A stretch of 64,000 nt of DNA from Roseovarius sp. ZX-A-9 (lineage in GTDB: Bacteria; Pseudomonadota; Alphaproteobacteria; Rhodobacterales; Rhodobacteraceae): the NCBI RefSeq assembly GCF_028369135.1, contig NZ_JAPWHW010000002.1:202914-266913 (forward strand), written 5' to 3'. Each line of letters starts with the position of its first letter. Position 1 is the first letter of the stretch. Both the position numbers and the translations under genes were made by a program. The notes beneath the pieces are model-generated. The model searched no databases and was not told the DNA's origin. It saw nothing but the letters and a program-made list of their open reading frames with translations. This document shows positions 17,722 through 26,774 of the stretch, one piece after another.

Positions 17722-17928
17722 ATGGCTGTCCAGCAGAACAAAGTATCGAAATCGCGCCGCAACAATCGCCGCGCACACGACTCGCTCAGCGCAGCGAACC
17801 CGAACGAATGCCCGAACTGCGGCGAACTGAAGCGCCCACACCATGTGTGCCCGGCTTGCGGCCACTATGCCGAGCGCGAAATCGTGGCAATGGCGGATGA
17901 GGTCGATCTGGACGAAGACGCAGCCTGA
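17722..17928 (+). CDS. rpmF: 50S ribosomal protein L32
   Basis: This 68-residue basic protein starts [20 protein letters not shown], the conserved L32 N-terminus. It keeps two Cys pairs (CPNC near 32-35 and CPAC near 46-49), as in zinc-binding L32. The ribosome site AGGA lies just upstream of 17722. It is followed 35 bp later by plsX. Confidence 0.96.
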   Translation: MAVQQNKVSKSRRNNRRAHDSLSAANPNECPNCGELKRPHHVCPACGHYAEREIVAMADEVDLDEDAA

Positions 17929-17963
17929 CCCCGCCGGGGACCTGCAGAGAACGGACCGCCTTG

Positions 17964-19064
17964 ATGACCGCGCATCCCGATCAAAACAAGACGGGGGCCG
18001 GACGCACCATCATATCGGTTGATGCGATGGGTGGCGACATGGGCCCGGCCACAGTTGTGGCCGGCATCGCCAAATCCGCGCGCAAGAACCCCAATATCGG
18101 TTTCATCCTGCATGGCCGCAAGGATGAGCTCGAACGCCTTGTCGCCAAGCGCAGACATCTGGCCGACTGCGTCGAGATACGCAACGCGCCTGACGTGGTG
18201 TCGATGCACGACAAGCCGAGTCAGGTGATGCGCAACGGCAAAACCACCTCGATGTGGTCCGCACTCGAATCGGTGCGCGCCGGCGAGGCAACGGTTTGCG
18301 TGTCTTGCGGCAATACCGGCGCATTGATGATGATGTCGGTCCTGCGCCTGCGCCGCCTGCCCGGCATCTATCGCCCGGCCATCGCCGTGATGTGGCCCTC
18401 GCGCAACCCCCAGGGGTTTAACGTGCTGCTTGATGGTGGCGCGGATATCCGCGCTGATGCCAAGGATCTCATGCAATACGCGTTGATGGGCACCTCCTAC
18501 GCCCGCAACGGCTTTGGCGTGGCACGGCCGCGTATCGGCCTGCTGAATGTCGGCACCGAAGAGCACAAGGGCCGTTCCGAGCTGAAAGAGGCGCATGACC
18601 TGATTTCGGCCAATGCCCCCTATGCAGATTTCGATTTCGTCGGCTTCGTCGAGGGGCGCGACCTGCCCGGCGACACTTGCGATGTGATCATCACCGACGG
18701 CTTTACCGGCAATGTCGCCCTGAAAACCGGCGAAGGCACCGCCACCCTGATCGCCGAATTGCTGCGCGAGGCGTTCCAGTATTCGATGCTCTCAAGGCTG
18801 GCATCGCTGCTGGCCTATACGTCGCTTCAGCGCCTGAAAAAGCGGATTGACCCGCGGCGCGTCAATGGCGGCGTGTTCCTCGGGCTCAACGGAACAGTCG
18901 TGAAATCTCACGGTGCGGCGGACGCCACCGGCGTTTCGGCGGCGTTGAAGCTGGCCTTTCAGCTGGCCGAAACCGGATTTTCCGAAAAACTTGCCGCGCG
19001 GGTTGCATCCGCCTCCCTGCCCACGCAGGATACCGACAGCGAAGAGGACGGTGGGAAATCATGA
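17964..19064 (+). CDS. plsX: phosphate acyltransferase PlsX
   Basis: The protein of about 366 residues makes acyl-phosphate from acyl-ACP for phospholipid synthesis. Family motifs include ISVDAMGGDMGP (about residues 15-26), SCGNTGALM, ALMGTSYARN, LLNVGTEEHKG, DVIITDGFTGNVALKTGEG and LGLNGTVVKSHG. The ATG at 17964 is preferred; a TTG lies one codon upstream. The last four bases (ATGA) overlap the fabH start, so the two enzymes are translationally coupled. Confidence 0.95.
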   Translation: MTAHPDQNKTGAGRTIISVDAMGGDMGPATVVAGIAKSARKNPNIGFILHGRKDELERLVAKRRHLADCVEIRNAPDVVSMHDKPSQVMRNGKTTSMWSALESVRAGEATVCVSCGNTGALMMMSVLRLRRLPGIYRPAIAVMWPSRNPQGFNVLLDGGADIRADAKDLMQYALMGTSYARNGFGVARPRIGLLNVGTEEHKGRSELKEAHDLISANAPYADFDFVGFVEGRDLPGDTCDVIITDGFTGNVALKTGEGTATLIAELLREAFQYSMLSRLASLLAYTSLQRLKKRIDPRRVNGGVFLGLNGTVVKSHGAADATGVSAALKLAFQLAETGFSEKLAARVASASLPTQDTDSEEDGGKS

Positions 19065-20035
19065 CAAGACGCGCCGTGGCACGGGGCATAGGGCATTATC
19101 TGCCCGAACGGATTGTGCCGAACTCCGAATTCGAATCCTTTCTGGACACGTCCGATGAATGGATCAGAACCCGGTCAGGGATAGAGCGGCGCCATTTTGC
19201 AGCCGAAGGCCAAAGCACCTCGGACCTCGCCACCGAGGCCGCGCGTGCAGCGCTCGAACATGCCGAGCTGGATGTGGGTGATATCGACGGAATCATCGTC
19301 GCCACCTCGACCCCGGACCTGACCTTTCCTTCCGTCGGCACGATGGTCCAGAGTAAGCTCGGAATGACGCACGGCTTTGCCTTTGACGTGCAGGCGGTCT
19401 GTGCCGGGTTCATCTACGCCCTTGGGACCGCCAATGCGCTGATCGTTGCCGGTCAGGCCGAGCGGTTGCTGGTGATCGGGGCCGAAACCTTCAGCCGCAT
19501 CATGGATTGGCAGGACCGCAGCACCTGTGTGCTCTTTGGCGATGGCGCGGGCGCGCTGGTGCTGGAGGCCGCAACCGGCGACGGTACCAATGCCGACCGC
19601 GGCATTCTGGCAACCGACCTGCATTCTGACGGGCGCTACCGCGAGATGCTTTATGTGGACGGCGGCGTCAGCACGACCGGCACATCGGGCAAGCTGCGGA
19701 TGCAAGGCAATCTTCTGTTTCGCCAGGCGGTCGAAAAGCTGACCCAGACCGCCGACGCGGCCCTCGCCAAGATCGGCCTGACGGGAGCTGACGTGGACTG
19801 GATCGTGCCACATCAGGCCAATAGCCGCATCATCGCGGGCACCGCAAAGAAGATGAATGTGCCGATGGATCGTGTCATCCTGACGGTGCAGGATCACGGC
19901 AATACCTCTGCGGCCTCGATCCCTCTGGCGCTGTCCGTGGGGGTCGGTGATGGCCGCATCAAACGCGGTGATCTGATCCTGAGCGAAGCCATCGGCGGAG
20001 GGCTGGCCTGGGGCGCAGTCGCCCTACGGTGGTAG
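19061..20035 (+). CDS. fabH: 3-oxoacyl-ACP synthase III FabH
   Basis: The 324-residue enzyme condenses an acyl-CoA primer with malonyl-ACP to begin fatty acid synthesis. The catalytic triad can be read: C114 in QAVCAGF, H251 in VPHQANSRI and N281 in DHGNTSAASIP. The N-terminal GIGHYLPE and DEWIRTRSGIERRH segments are typical. It overlaps plsX by four bases, and the following ihfA has its own promoter in the 108-bp gap. Confidence 0.96.
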   Translation: MTRRAVARGIGHYLPERIVPNSEFESFLDTSDEWIRTRSGIERRHFAAEGQSTSDLATEAARAALEHAELDVGDIDGIIVATSTPDLTFPSVGTMVQSKLGMTHGFAFDVQAVCAGFIYALGTANALIVAGQAERLLVIGAETFSRIMDWQDRSTCVLFGDGAGALVLEAATGDGTNADRGILATDLHSDGRYREMLYVDGGVSTTGTSGKLRMQGNLLFRQAVEKLTQTADAALAKIGLTGADVDWIVPHQANSRIIAGTAKKMNVPMDRVILTVQDHGNTSAASIPLALSVGVGDGRIKRGDLILSEAIGGGLAWGAVALRW

Positions 20036-20088
20036 TGCTGCAATCGCGGCATACGGCAAGCATAAGCTGCCGCCTGCAAGCTGTTATA

Positions 20089-20118
20089 TTGACTTTCAAA
20101 ATTCTTCGCCCCTATTGT
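20089..20118 (+). promoter_or_regulatory. candidate sigma-70 promoter of ihfA
   Basis: TTGACT at 20089-20094 and TATTGT at 20113-20118 are separated by 18 bases and lie 26 bp before the ihfA ATG in an AT-rich stretch. Confidence 0.5.
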
Positions 20119-20143
20119 GATGAAAACAAATCTGGGGGACCGT

Positions 20144-20446
20144 ATGAGTGACAAAACACTGACGCGCATGGACCTGAGCGAAGCCATCTTTCGCGAAGTG
20201 GGTCTGTCGCGCAATGACTCTGCCCAACTTGTCGAGAGCGTGCTTGACCATATGTCCGACGCGCTCGTGCGCGGCGAACAGGTCAAGATCTCCTCATTCG
20301 GGACGTTCTCGGTGCGCGAAAAATCGGCGCGTGTCGGACGCAATCCCAAGACGGGCGAAGAAGTCCCGATCAATCCGCGCCGCGTTCTGACTTTCCGGCC
20401 TTCACACCTGATGAAAGATCGTGTTGCCGCCGGAAACAAGGCTTAA
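20144..20446 (+). CDS. ihfA: integration host factor alpha subunit
   Basis: The 100-residue protein has the HU/IHF fold: helices through [18 protein letters not shown], then [27 protein letters not shown], with the DNA-intercalating proline at about P68 in the beta arm. The start at ATG 20144 follows GGGGGA at good distance; a longer in-frame opening upstream would overlap the promoter. IHF bends DNA and works as an alpha/beta heterodimer. The MerR-like gene follows 9 bases later, the usual alphaproteobacterial pairing. Confidence 0.95.
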   Translation: MSDKTLTRMDLSEAIFREVGLSRNDSAQLVESVLDHMSDALVRGEQVKISSFGTFSVREKSARVGRNPKTGEEVPINPRRVLTFRPSHLMKDRVAAGNKA

Positions 20447-20455
20447 GGCAGGAAC

Positions 20456-21715
20456 ATGGCGAAATCCGCCGATGCCTTTCGTACCATCAGTGAAGTTGCC
20501 GACTGGCTGGGCATTCCTGCTCATGTCTTGCGGTTCTGGGAAAGCAAGTTCACCCAGGTAAAGCCAGTCAAGCGCGCCGGTGGGCGACGCTATTACCGCC
20601 CGGCCGACATGCAACTTCTGGGTGGTATCCGCAAACTGCTGCACGAAGATGGCATGACCATCAAAGGCGTGCAGAAGGTTCTTAGGGAACAGGGGGTTAA
20701 GGAAGTTTCCGCCCTGTCGCCACCGCTTGATTCAGACGCCAGCGACACGCTTGAGGTCAGCGGAATCGCGCTTGACGTTACTGCCCCCGAAGAAGAGCCC
20801 AAAGGCAAGGTGCTCAACTTTGAGAGGGGCAAGCCGCAGAAAGCTGCGGCTGCTGACACCCCTGCCGAGAACACCCAGGATGCGGGTAGCGAGGATAAAG
20901 CGGAAGAGCCCGCACCAGACGAAATCGCCTCGTCACCGCGCGAGGACGACCAGCCGCAAGAGGCGAGTGATGCGGACAGCGATGAAGCCGATGAAACGGA
21001 TTCGGTAGAACCGCAATCGGCGGCGCCCGAGGACGATCACGATCACCATGACGAAGCGGACGATCCCACGCCCCAGATCGAAGAACCCGCCCCGCAACAG
21101 CCCAGCCCGACGCGCGGCACCAGCGACATGCCGAGCTTTCTCAAGCAGAGCCTCGAAGAACGCGGCGCGCGCGCGGACAAACCTGCAACCGAAGACACGT
21201 CAGGCACCGAGGCGGTCCTTGCAGACGCGCCTGACGCAGACGAGGATTCAACCCCGCCACCTCCCCTGCAGAAGGCAGACGAATCAATTTCCGAGCCCAA
21301 ATCAGAGCCGGAACCCGAGGCGTCGATAGAGGAAGCGCAACCAGAGCCAGAACAGACATCGGACCTCGCCCGCGAGCCGGTACCGGAGACCACCCAGTCC
21401 GAATCAGCGTCCGAGCCCGCTGACAGCCCGGCAGAGGACACCGCAGACCAAGAACCGGAACCCGAGGCAGAGCCCGAGACCGCCGCGCCTGCAGAAGCAG
21501 CGCCCGAAGCTGCTGAAGTGCCCGAGTCGCCGCGTGCCACACCTATTGTCACCCCGCCGGACCCGGCAGATGATGAGCTTCCCGGGCCGCCCTCCGCGCT
21601 CAGCGCGCTTGCTGCACTGCGTGGTGCCACCCCTGCCCCGACCGCCGAACTGAGCGCTCTGGCCGACAGGCTGCGCAAGGTGCAAGAGGCGCGGTCGTCC
21701 AGCGCGAACTCATAA
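20456..21715 (+). CDS. MerR-family regulator with long acidic disordered tail
   Basis: The first 85 or so residues form a MerR-type winged helix ([22 protein letters not shown], then [31 protein letters not shown]). The rest, to residue 419, is mostly Glu, Asp, Ala, Pro and Ser with many EPEPE-like runs. A short leucine/alanine-rich helix ([13 protein letters not shown] and [16 protein letters not shown]) ends the protein. Relatives beside ihfA in alphaproteobacteria have a similar N-terminus with variable tails, so the HTH is the conserved part. The role is unknown. The strong base-composition bias in the tail is real coding sequence, since the frame stays open for 419 codons with a single consistent start. 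Confidence 0.8.
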   Translation: MAKSADAFRTISEVADWLGIPAHVLRFWESKFTQVKPVKRAGGRRYYRPADMQLLGGIRKLLHEDGMTIKGVQKVLREQGVKEVSALSPPLDSDASDTLEVSGIALDVTAPEEEPKGKVLNFERGKPQKAAAADTPAENTQDAGSEDKAEEPAPDEIASSPREDDQPQEASDADSDEADETDSVEPQSAAPEDDHDHHDEADDPTPQIEEPAPQQPSPTRGTSDMPSFLKQSLEERGARADKPATEDTSGTEAVLADAPDADEDSTPPPPLQKADESISEPKSEPEPEASIEEAQPEPEQTSDLAREPVPETTQSESASEPADSPAEDTADQEPEPEAEPETAAPAEAAPEAAEVPESPRATPIVTPPDPADDELPGPPSALSALAALRGATPAPTAELSALADRLRKVQEARSSSANS

Positions 21716-21777
21716 GCACGAAAGTTGGGAATTACCTCTTGTCCCCACGCTGAAAACCGGTATGTATCGCGCGAAGT

Positions 21778-21854
21778 CGGGCTATGGCGCAGTCTGGTAG
21801 CGCGTCCGTCTGGGGGACGGAAGGTCGCAGGTTCGAGTCCTGCTAGCCCGACCA
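21778..21854 (+). tRNA. tRNA-Pro (anticodon GGG)
   Basis: This 77-nt gene has a perfect acceptor stem (CGGGCTA with TAGCCCG), discriminator A and an encoded CCA. The anticodon stem TCCGT/ACGGA holds the loop CTGGGGG (anticodon GGG), and the T arm is GCAGG-TTCGAGT-CCTGC. It lies between the MerR-like gene and dcd. Confidence 0.94.
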
Positions 21855-21862
21855 AGATCAAG

Positions 21863-21893
21863 ACGCCCAGCGGGTTTGACCTGCGGGCGTTTT
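21863..21893 (+). terminator. hairpin after tRNA-Pro
   Basis: ACGCCCAGCGGG can pair imperfectly with CCTGCGGGCGT and is followed by TTTTG. It ends 20 bp before the dcd start, so it probably ends the tRNA transcript. Confidence 0.5.
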
Positions 21894-21912
21894 GTCGTTT
21901 CAGGGGAGTCCG

Positions 21913-23013
21913 ATGACCGAACTTGCCAAGACTGATTTTCCCGCTGGCGTGCTCTGCGACAGCCAAATGCAGGTGCTCATGGATACGGGCGCCATCACAG
22001 CCACCTCCCCCATCACGGACGGCCAGATTCAGCCCGCCTCGCTGGACCTGCGGCTGGGCACGACGGCCTACCGGGTGCGCGCGTCCTTCCTGACCGGCAA
22101 ATCCGCCACCGTGACCGAGCGGCTGGCCGATTTCGGCATGCACGAGATGGACCTGACCGGCGGCGCGGTGCTGGAAAAGGGCTGCGTTTACGTGGTGCCG
22201 CTGATGGAGAGCCTGGCTCTGCCCAAGGGTATCTCGGGCGCGGCCTCGGCCAAATCCTCAATCGGGCGGCTCGATTTGTTGACCCGGGTGATCACCGATC
22301 ACGGGGTCGAATTCGACCGCGTGCCGGACGGTTACCAAGGCCAGCTCTATGTCGAGATTTGCCCGCGCTCATTCTCCGTCGTGGTGCGCACCGGGCAGAT
22401 GCTGAACCAGATCATCTTTCGTGTGGGCAGGACCATCCTGACCGATGACGAACTGCGCGCATTGCACCACACCGTGCCGATCGTCTCGGGCGATCCGGTG
22501 ATCTCGGATGGGCTGGGCTTTTCGGTCGACCTGAAACCCGGCGCCGGCGATCTGGTCGGTTATCGCGCCAAGCCCCATACGGGCGTGATCGACCTCGACA
22601 AACTCGGTCACTACGATCCGGACGATTTCTGGGAGAAACTCCACACGTCCGAGGGGCGGATCATCCTTGATCCCGGCGCGTTCTACATCCTAGTGAGTCG
22701 CGAGGCCATCACCATCCCGCCCAATTGCGCCGCCGAAATGGCACCATATCTCGCAATGGTCGGTGAATTCCGGGTGCATTATGCAGGGTTCTTTGATCCC
22801 GGCTTTGGCCATTCCAGCGACGGGATAGGATCGCGCGGGGTTCTGGAGGTGCGCTGCCACGAGGCCCCGTTCGTACTGGAGCACGGCCAGATCGTGGGGC
22901 GTCTCGTGTACGAGAAGATGTCACAAATGCCCGCACGCCTCTATGGTGCGGCGCTGGCCTCGAACTACCAGGGCCAGGGGCTCAAACTGTCAAAGCATTT
23001 CAAAACCGGCTGA
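21913..23013 (+). CDS. dcd: long-form dCTP deaminase (2'-deoxycytidine 5'-triphosphate deaminase)
   Basis: This 366-residue protein is about twice the length of E. coli Dcd. The N-terminal half has IQPASLDLRLG and SAAKSSIGRLDL-type segments (the nucleotide-binding A-K-S-S-x-G-R motif, near residues 112-121) and DGYQGQLYVEI. The C-terminal half repeats the dUTPase-like fold, with DPGAFYILVSREAITIPPNCAAEM, GFFDPGFGH and RGVLEVRCHEAPFVLEHGQ. It should turn dCTP to dUTP for thymidylate synthesis. The start at 21913 follows AGGGGAG. It ends 7 bp before the convergent 72-residue gene. Confidence 0.85.
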   Translation: MTELAKTDFPAGVLCDSQMQVLMDTGAITATSPITDGQIQPASLDLRLGTTAYRVRASFLTGKSATVTERLADFGMHEMDLTGGAVLEKGCVYVVPLMESLALPKGISGAASAKSSIGRLDLLTRVITDHGVEFDRVPDGYQGQLYVEICPRSFSVVVRTGQMLNQIIFRVGRTILTDDELRALHHTVPIVSGDPVISDGLGFSVDLKPGAGDLVGYRAKPHTGVIDLDKLGHYDPDDFWEKLHTSEGRIILDPGAFYILVSREAITIPPNCAAEMAPYLAMVGEFRVHYAGFFDPGFGHSSDGIGSRGVLEVRCHEAPFVLEHGQIVGRLVYEKMSQMPARLYGAALASNYQGQGLKLSKHFKTG

Positions 23014-23020
23014 CGCGCCG

Positions 23021-23239
23021 CTACATCCGGCCCATCTTGCGCGTCATGCGCATGGTCTGTTTCATGCGCTTTTGCGCCTCACCGGTTGCCGGACCAGGGG
23101 ATTGCGCGCTCGGTTCTGCGCCGTCCTTGCCCTTGTTCATCCGCTTGCCCACGGCGTCCATCCCGGCATTCACGCCGGATCGCATTAGGCGGCGCATGAC
23201 CATGCGCATGACCATGGAAATTATCTGATTGGCGTTCAT
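23021..23239 (-). CDS. small basic hypothetical protein
   Basis: This 72-residue protein starts MNANQIISMVMRMVMRRLMR behind a clear GGAGGG ribosome site. The N-terminal part is a Met/Arg-rich amphipathic helix, the middle is rich in Lys, Gly and Pro, and the C-terminus is again Met/Arg/Lys-rich (MKQTMRMTRKMGRM). It may touch membranes or nucleic acid. It lies 69 bp after scpB on the same strand. I do not recognise a named family. Confidence 0.65.
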   Translation of the reverse strand: MNANQIISMVMRMVMRRLMRSGVNAGMDAVGKRMNKGKDGAEPSAQSPGPATGEAQKRMKQTMRMTRKMGRM

Positions 23240-23307
23240 TGCGCCCTCCTCGGTTTTCCTCAGGATAGCTGTAGCACACAATCAAGGTATTTTAAGGGCA
23301 CCTGCGG

Positions 23308-23976
23308 TCATTCCTCGAATAGCTCAGGCTGATCTTCGTCCGGCTCCATACCCGCATCGCCCTCGTCATCATCCGTATCGCGCCCCGGCATCGACGGCGG
23401 CGGCAACCGGTTGTCCAGCAATCCAGCCGCGCGCAATTCCTTCAGGCCCGGCAGATCGCGGGCGCTCTCGAGGCCAAAATGGCTCAGGAATGTCTGTGTG
23501 ACGACGAAAGTCACCGGGCGCCCCGGCGTCATCTTGCGGCGGCCAAAGCGTATCCATTCCATGTCCAGCAACTGATCAACAGTGCCGCGGCTGACCGACA
23601 CGCCGCGGATTTCCTCGATCTCGGCGCGGGTGACAGGCTGGTGATAGGCGATGATCGCCAGTGTCTCGATCGCGGCGCGGCTGAGTTTGCGTGTCTCAAC
23701 CGTCTCGCGCTGCATCAGGAAGCCCAGATCGGGCGCCGTGCGCATCACCCAGGCATCGCCCACGCGCATCAGCGTGACACCGCGCCCCTCGTATCGCTTG
23801 CGCAAATGAACCAGCGCTTCGGCGGCATCGCTGCCGTGGGGCAACCGCGCGTTCAGATCGCGGATCGTCACGGGCTCTGCACTGGCAAACAGGATCGCCT
23901 CGATCATGCGTTCCTGTTCACCGATAGGCGGGGCTTCGAACAGGCTTTGTGGTGTGTCGTCAGCGTCTTCGCTCAT
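23308..23976 (-). CDS. scpB: segregation and condensation protein ScpB
   Basis: The 222-residue protein has the paired winged-helix fold of ScpB: MIEAILFASAEPVTIRDL near the N-terminus, LSRAAIETLAIIAYHQPVTRAEIEEIRGVSVS, and GRPVTFVVTQTFLSHFGLESARDLPGL. ScpB with ScpA and SMC forms the bacterial condensin that compacts and separates chromosomes. The acidic C-terminal tail after residue 190 is common in this group. The start lies 4 bases after the scpA stop. Confidence 0.93.
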   Translation of the reverse strand: MSEDADDTPQSLFEAPPIGEQERMIEAILFASAEPVTIRDLNARLPHGSDAAEALVHLRKRYEGRGVTLMRVGDAWVMRTAPDLGFLMQRETVETRKLSRAAIETLAIIAYHQPVTRAEIEEIRGVSVSRGTVDQLLDMEWIRFGRRKMTPGRPVTFVVTQTFLSHFGLESARDLPGLKELRAAGLLDNRLPPPSMPGRDTDDDEGDAGMEPDEDQPELFEE

Positions 23977-23980
23977 GTCT

Positions 23981-24769
23981 TTAATCCTTGCGGCGCACTT
24001 GGATCGGCGCGAACACTTCGGCCTGCCGCAGTTCTATCCGGCCTTCCTTGGCCAGTTCCAGGGAGGCGGCAAATGTCGATGCGGTGGCTGACCGCAGACG
24101 CACCGGATCGGTGCCAAAGTTATCCGGCAGATAGGTCGAAATATCGGTCCAGGTACCGGCAAATCCAATCAGCCCGCGCATCCGTTCCAGCGCCTGTTCC
24201 AGTGAATAAATCGAATCCCGGTCCATCGCATAGGGGCGAAACTCGTCCTTGGTGCGCAGGCGCGCATAGGCTTGCATCAGGTCCAGCAGCGACGCGGTGT
24301 ATGTGATGCGGCGGGTCTTCTCGATCCCTTCCGGGATGCCTCGGGCAAAGAAATCGCGCCCCAGCCGGTCGCGTGCCATCAGCCGCGCGGCGGCGTCACG
24401 CATCGCCTGCAATCGCTCCAGCTGAAACGCCAGGTGCGCCGCCAGTTCCTCGCCCGACGGGCCTTCTTCGGAGGGGTCGGGTGGCAACAGCAACCGCGAT
24501 TTGAGAAAGGCCAGCCAGGCCGCCATCACCAGGTAGTCGGCGGCAAGCTCGATCCGCAACTGCCGCGCCTTTTCGACGAAGGCCAGATATTGCCGTGCCA
24601 GATGCAGGATACTGATCTTTCGCAGATCAACCTTCTGGGTCCGGCTGAGCGTCAGCAACAGGTCGAGCGGCCCCTCATACCCGTCCACATCAATGATCAG
24701 CGCCTCGGCGGCCACCCGATCTGCGATGCGTTCCGGCTTGTTTGGGTCGTCGAAATCGTCCTCAGACAT
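23981..24769 (-). CDS. scpA: segregation and condensation protein ScpA
   Basis: This protein of about 262 residues is the kleisin of the SMC-ScpAB condensin. DGYEGPLDLLLTLSRTQKVDLRKISILHLARQY is the conserved N-terminal SMC-binding region, and the C-terminus holds the winged helix with FAASLELAKEGRIELRQAEVFAPI. The start at 24769 (MSEDDFDD) overlaps the nagZ stop by 8 bases; an in-frame ATG five codons earlier is possible. It is co-transcribed with nagZ and scpB. Confidence 0.92.
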   Translation of the reverse strand: MSEDDFDDPNKPERIADRVAAEALIIDVDGYEGPLDLLLTLSRTQKVDLRKISILHLARQYLAFVEKARQLRIELAADYLVMAAWLAFLKSRLLLPPDPSEEGPSGEELAAHLAFQLERLQAMRDAAARLMARDRLGRDFFARGIPEGIEKTRRITYTASLLDLMQAYARLRTKDEFRPYAMDRDSIYSLEQALERMRGLIGFAGTWTDISTYLPDNFGTDPVRLRSATASTFAASLELAKEGRIELRQAEVFAPIQVRRKD

Positions 24770-25769
24770 GCGCCTGCCCTGCAATCATGGAGGCGAGTGT
24801 TGCCTCCAGAGCAGGAATGTCAACCTCATCGGGCGCTTTGCGCGCCGCCAGCGCAGCCTCTGCACGGCGTTGGCCGCTCTCTGTCAGGCGACCGGCGGCA
24901 TCGGCCACAGTGCGGCGATCATGCAGCGATGCATTGCAGCACAGCACCACGTCACAGCCTGCATCCAGCGATGCGCGTGTGATCTCGGGCAAGGTGCCGG
25001 ACAATGCTTTCATGGTGATATCGTCGGTCATGATCAGCCCGTCATAACCGATTTGATCGCGGATGAGGCGCATTATCACCGGCGACGTCGTCGCGGGCTG
25101 CGGGTCGATGGCGTCATATACAAGATGCGCCGTCATACCCATCGGCAAGTCACGCAATGCCTTGAATGGCGCGAAATCCGAAGCGTCCAGCTCCGCACGG
25201 GACGCCGAGACGACGGGTAATGCCAGATGGCTGTCGGCCTGCGCACGACCATGGCCGGGAATGTGTTTCAGCACCGGCAGCACGCCGCCATCCAGCAACC
25301 CGTCGGCCACGGCACGCCCCAGGAGGGACACGATGCCTGCGTCGGTCCCATAGCAGCGGTCGCGCAAGAACGCATGTGTCTCGGGCCCCGCCACATCGAC
25401 CAGCGGCGCGCAGTTGCTGTCGATCCCCAGCGCATACAGCTCTGACGCGATGATCCGGTACTGCAGATAGAGCGCCTCTGCCGCGTCTGCCCCTGTACGC
25501 TCGATCAGCGTTTGCGGCGGCATCCATTCGCGCCATGTGGGCGCGCGCAGGCGCTGCACCCGGCCGCCTTCCTGATCGATAGTGATCGGCGCATTGCGCC
25601 CCACCGCGCTGCGCATTTCATCGCAGAGCGCGCGGACCTGGTCAGGCGTGTCGATATTGCGGGCAAAAAGGATGAAGCCGAACGGGTCAGCCTCCGCAAG
25701 GAACGTCTTCTCGTCAGAACTCAGCCGGTGGCCGGTTGCGTCCAGAATGGTCGCCCCCCACGCGCTCAC
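24762..25769 (-). CDS. nagZ: beta-N-acetylhexosaminidase NagZ
   Basis: This GH3-family enzyme of about 335 residues removes N-acetylglucosamine from muropeptides during cell wall recycling in the cytoplasm. Visible motifs are ADPFGFILFARNIDTPDQV, DQEGGRVQRLR, the KHIPGHG...DSH catalytic loop and IMTDDITMKAL with the nucleophile Asp. The start is uncertain: a GTG at 25769 overlaps the upstream stop as GTGA, which suggests coupling, while an ATG at 25790 is also in frame. The GTG gives the usual family N-terminus. Confidence 0.9.
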   Translation of the reverse strand: MSAWGATILDATGHRLSSDEKTFLAEADPFGFILFARNIDTPDQVRALCDEMRSAVGRNAPITIDQEGGRVQRLRAPTWREWMPPQTLIERTGADAAEALYLQYRIIASELYALGIDSNCAPLVDVAGPETHAFLRDRCYGTDAGIVSLLGRAVADGLLDGGVLPVLKHIPGHGRAQADSHLALPVVSASRAELDASDFAPFKALRDLPMGMTAHLVYDAIDPQPATTSPVIMRLIRDQIGYDGLIMTDDITMKALSGTLPEITRASLDAGCDVVLCCNASLHDRRTVADAAGRLTESGQRRAEAALAARKAPDEVDIPALEATLASMIAGQAHV

Positions 25770-26695
25770 CGTGTGACCACCGGAATGCATTCGGCCTTTT
25801 CGGCGACCAGCGCCGAGCAGAACCGGCGCGCATCGGCCAGATCCTCGAAGCCCATCGCGCGCAGACGGTAGAAGGTGCGCCCGCCGCTGGTGGCGCGCTG
25901 GATCACGCGATCCTTGCCGGTCAGGAAATCCTCGAACTTGCCAGCCAGCCGCGCCCATTCCTCGCGGGCGATTTCCTCGGTCTTGAACGCGCCCAACTGA
26001 GCCAGCCGCGTCCCCGGCGCAATGCTCTCGGGGTCGACATCGCGCGGGTCGGCCAGATTGGTTGTGGCCGCTACCGTTTCAACCCGTGCCAAGGTCACGG
26101 GACGCGCCTTGGGTCGCAGAGAAATGCCAAGTCCACCCTTTGCGACCCGCATGACGGCCTCAGCCGGCGCTGCCTCTTCCTCGGCCGGAGCCACGTCGCC
26201 CAGCGGTGCCACGCCGTCAGCCAGCGCATCGGCCAGCGCCAGCATGGTTGCATCGTCCATCGGTACCTCGGGCGCTTCTGGCGCCACGTCGGCGGCTTGT
26301 GCAACGCTCGGTTCCGTACTTTCGGCGGTTTGGCTCGATGCCCATGTTCCGGGCGCATCTTCATCGCTAAGGTCAAGAGGTGCGGGCGCGAGGATCAATC
26401 GGTCAGGTGTTTCGGCAGCGGACCCGATGGCCGCCACGTCATTCACCGAAAGACCCTGATTGAGCGCCTGTTCACCGCCGGGGTTCTCCGGCTGCACGCG
26501 CATCGGCCCTTCGGCGGCACGAATGACCGGCACGCCACTGACGTCACGCACCAGCAGCTTATACCCCCAGAACCCCATGCCGACGATCAATCCGATCGAA
26601 ACGATGGATCCGATCACATGGGTAAACTTGGTGATTGCGCTGCCACTCTCAGACGCGCCCCAATCCTGGTAACGGTCCGATTGAATCTCTGCCAT
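25766..26695 (-). CDS. SPOR-domain membrane protein
   Basis: The 309-residue protein has a short cytoplasmic N-terminus, one membrane helix (about residues 24-47), a long Ala/Glu/Pro-rich periplasmic linker and a C-terminal SPOR domain (about 225-305, with RLAQLGAFKTEEIAREEWARL and GGRTFYRLRAMGFEDLADARRFCSAL). SPOR domains bind denuded glycan at the septum, so a role in cell division or wall growth is likely. The ATG at 26695 follows GAGG. It lies between argS and nagZ, its normal position in Rhodobacteraceae. Confidence 0.88.
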   Translation of the reverse strand: MAEIQSDRYQDWGASESGSAITKFTHVIGSIVSIGLIVGMGFWGYKLLVRDVSGVPVIRAAEGPMRVQPENPGGEQALNQGLSVNDVAAIGSAAETPDRLILAPAPLDLSDEDAPGTWASSQTAESTEPSVAQAADVAPEAPEVPMDDATMLALADALADGVAPLGDVAPAEEEAAPAEAVMRVAKGGLGISLRPKARPVTLARVETVAATTNLADPRDVDPESIAPGTRLAQLGAFKTEEIAREEWARLAGKFEDFLTGKDRVIQRATSGGRTFYRLRAMGFEDLADARRFCSALVAEKAECIPVVTR

Positions 26696-26774
26696 GTCAC
26701 GCCTCTTTGCCGTCGGCGATACATTGTCGCCGGGGTGTATGATTACTGCCTCACGTCCCCGGCGATCGTGCGGT

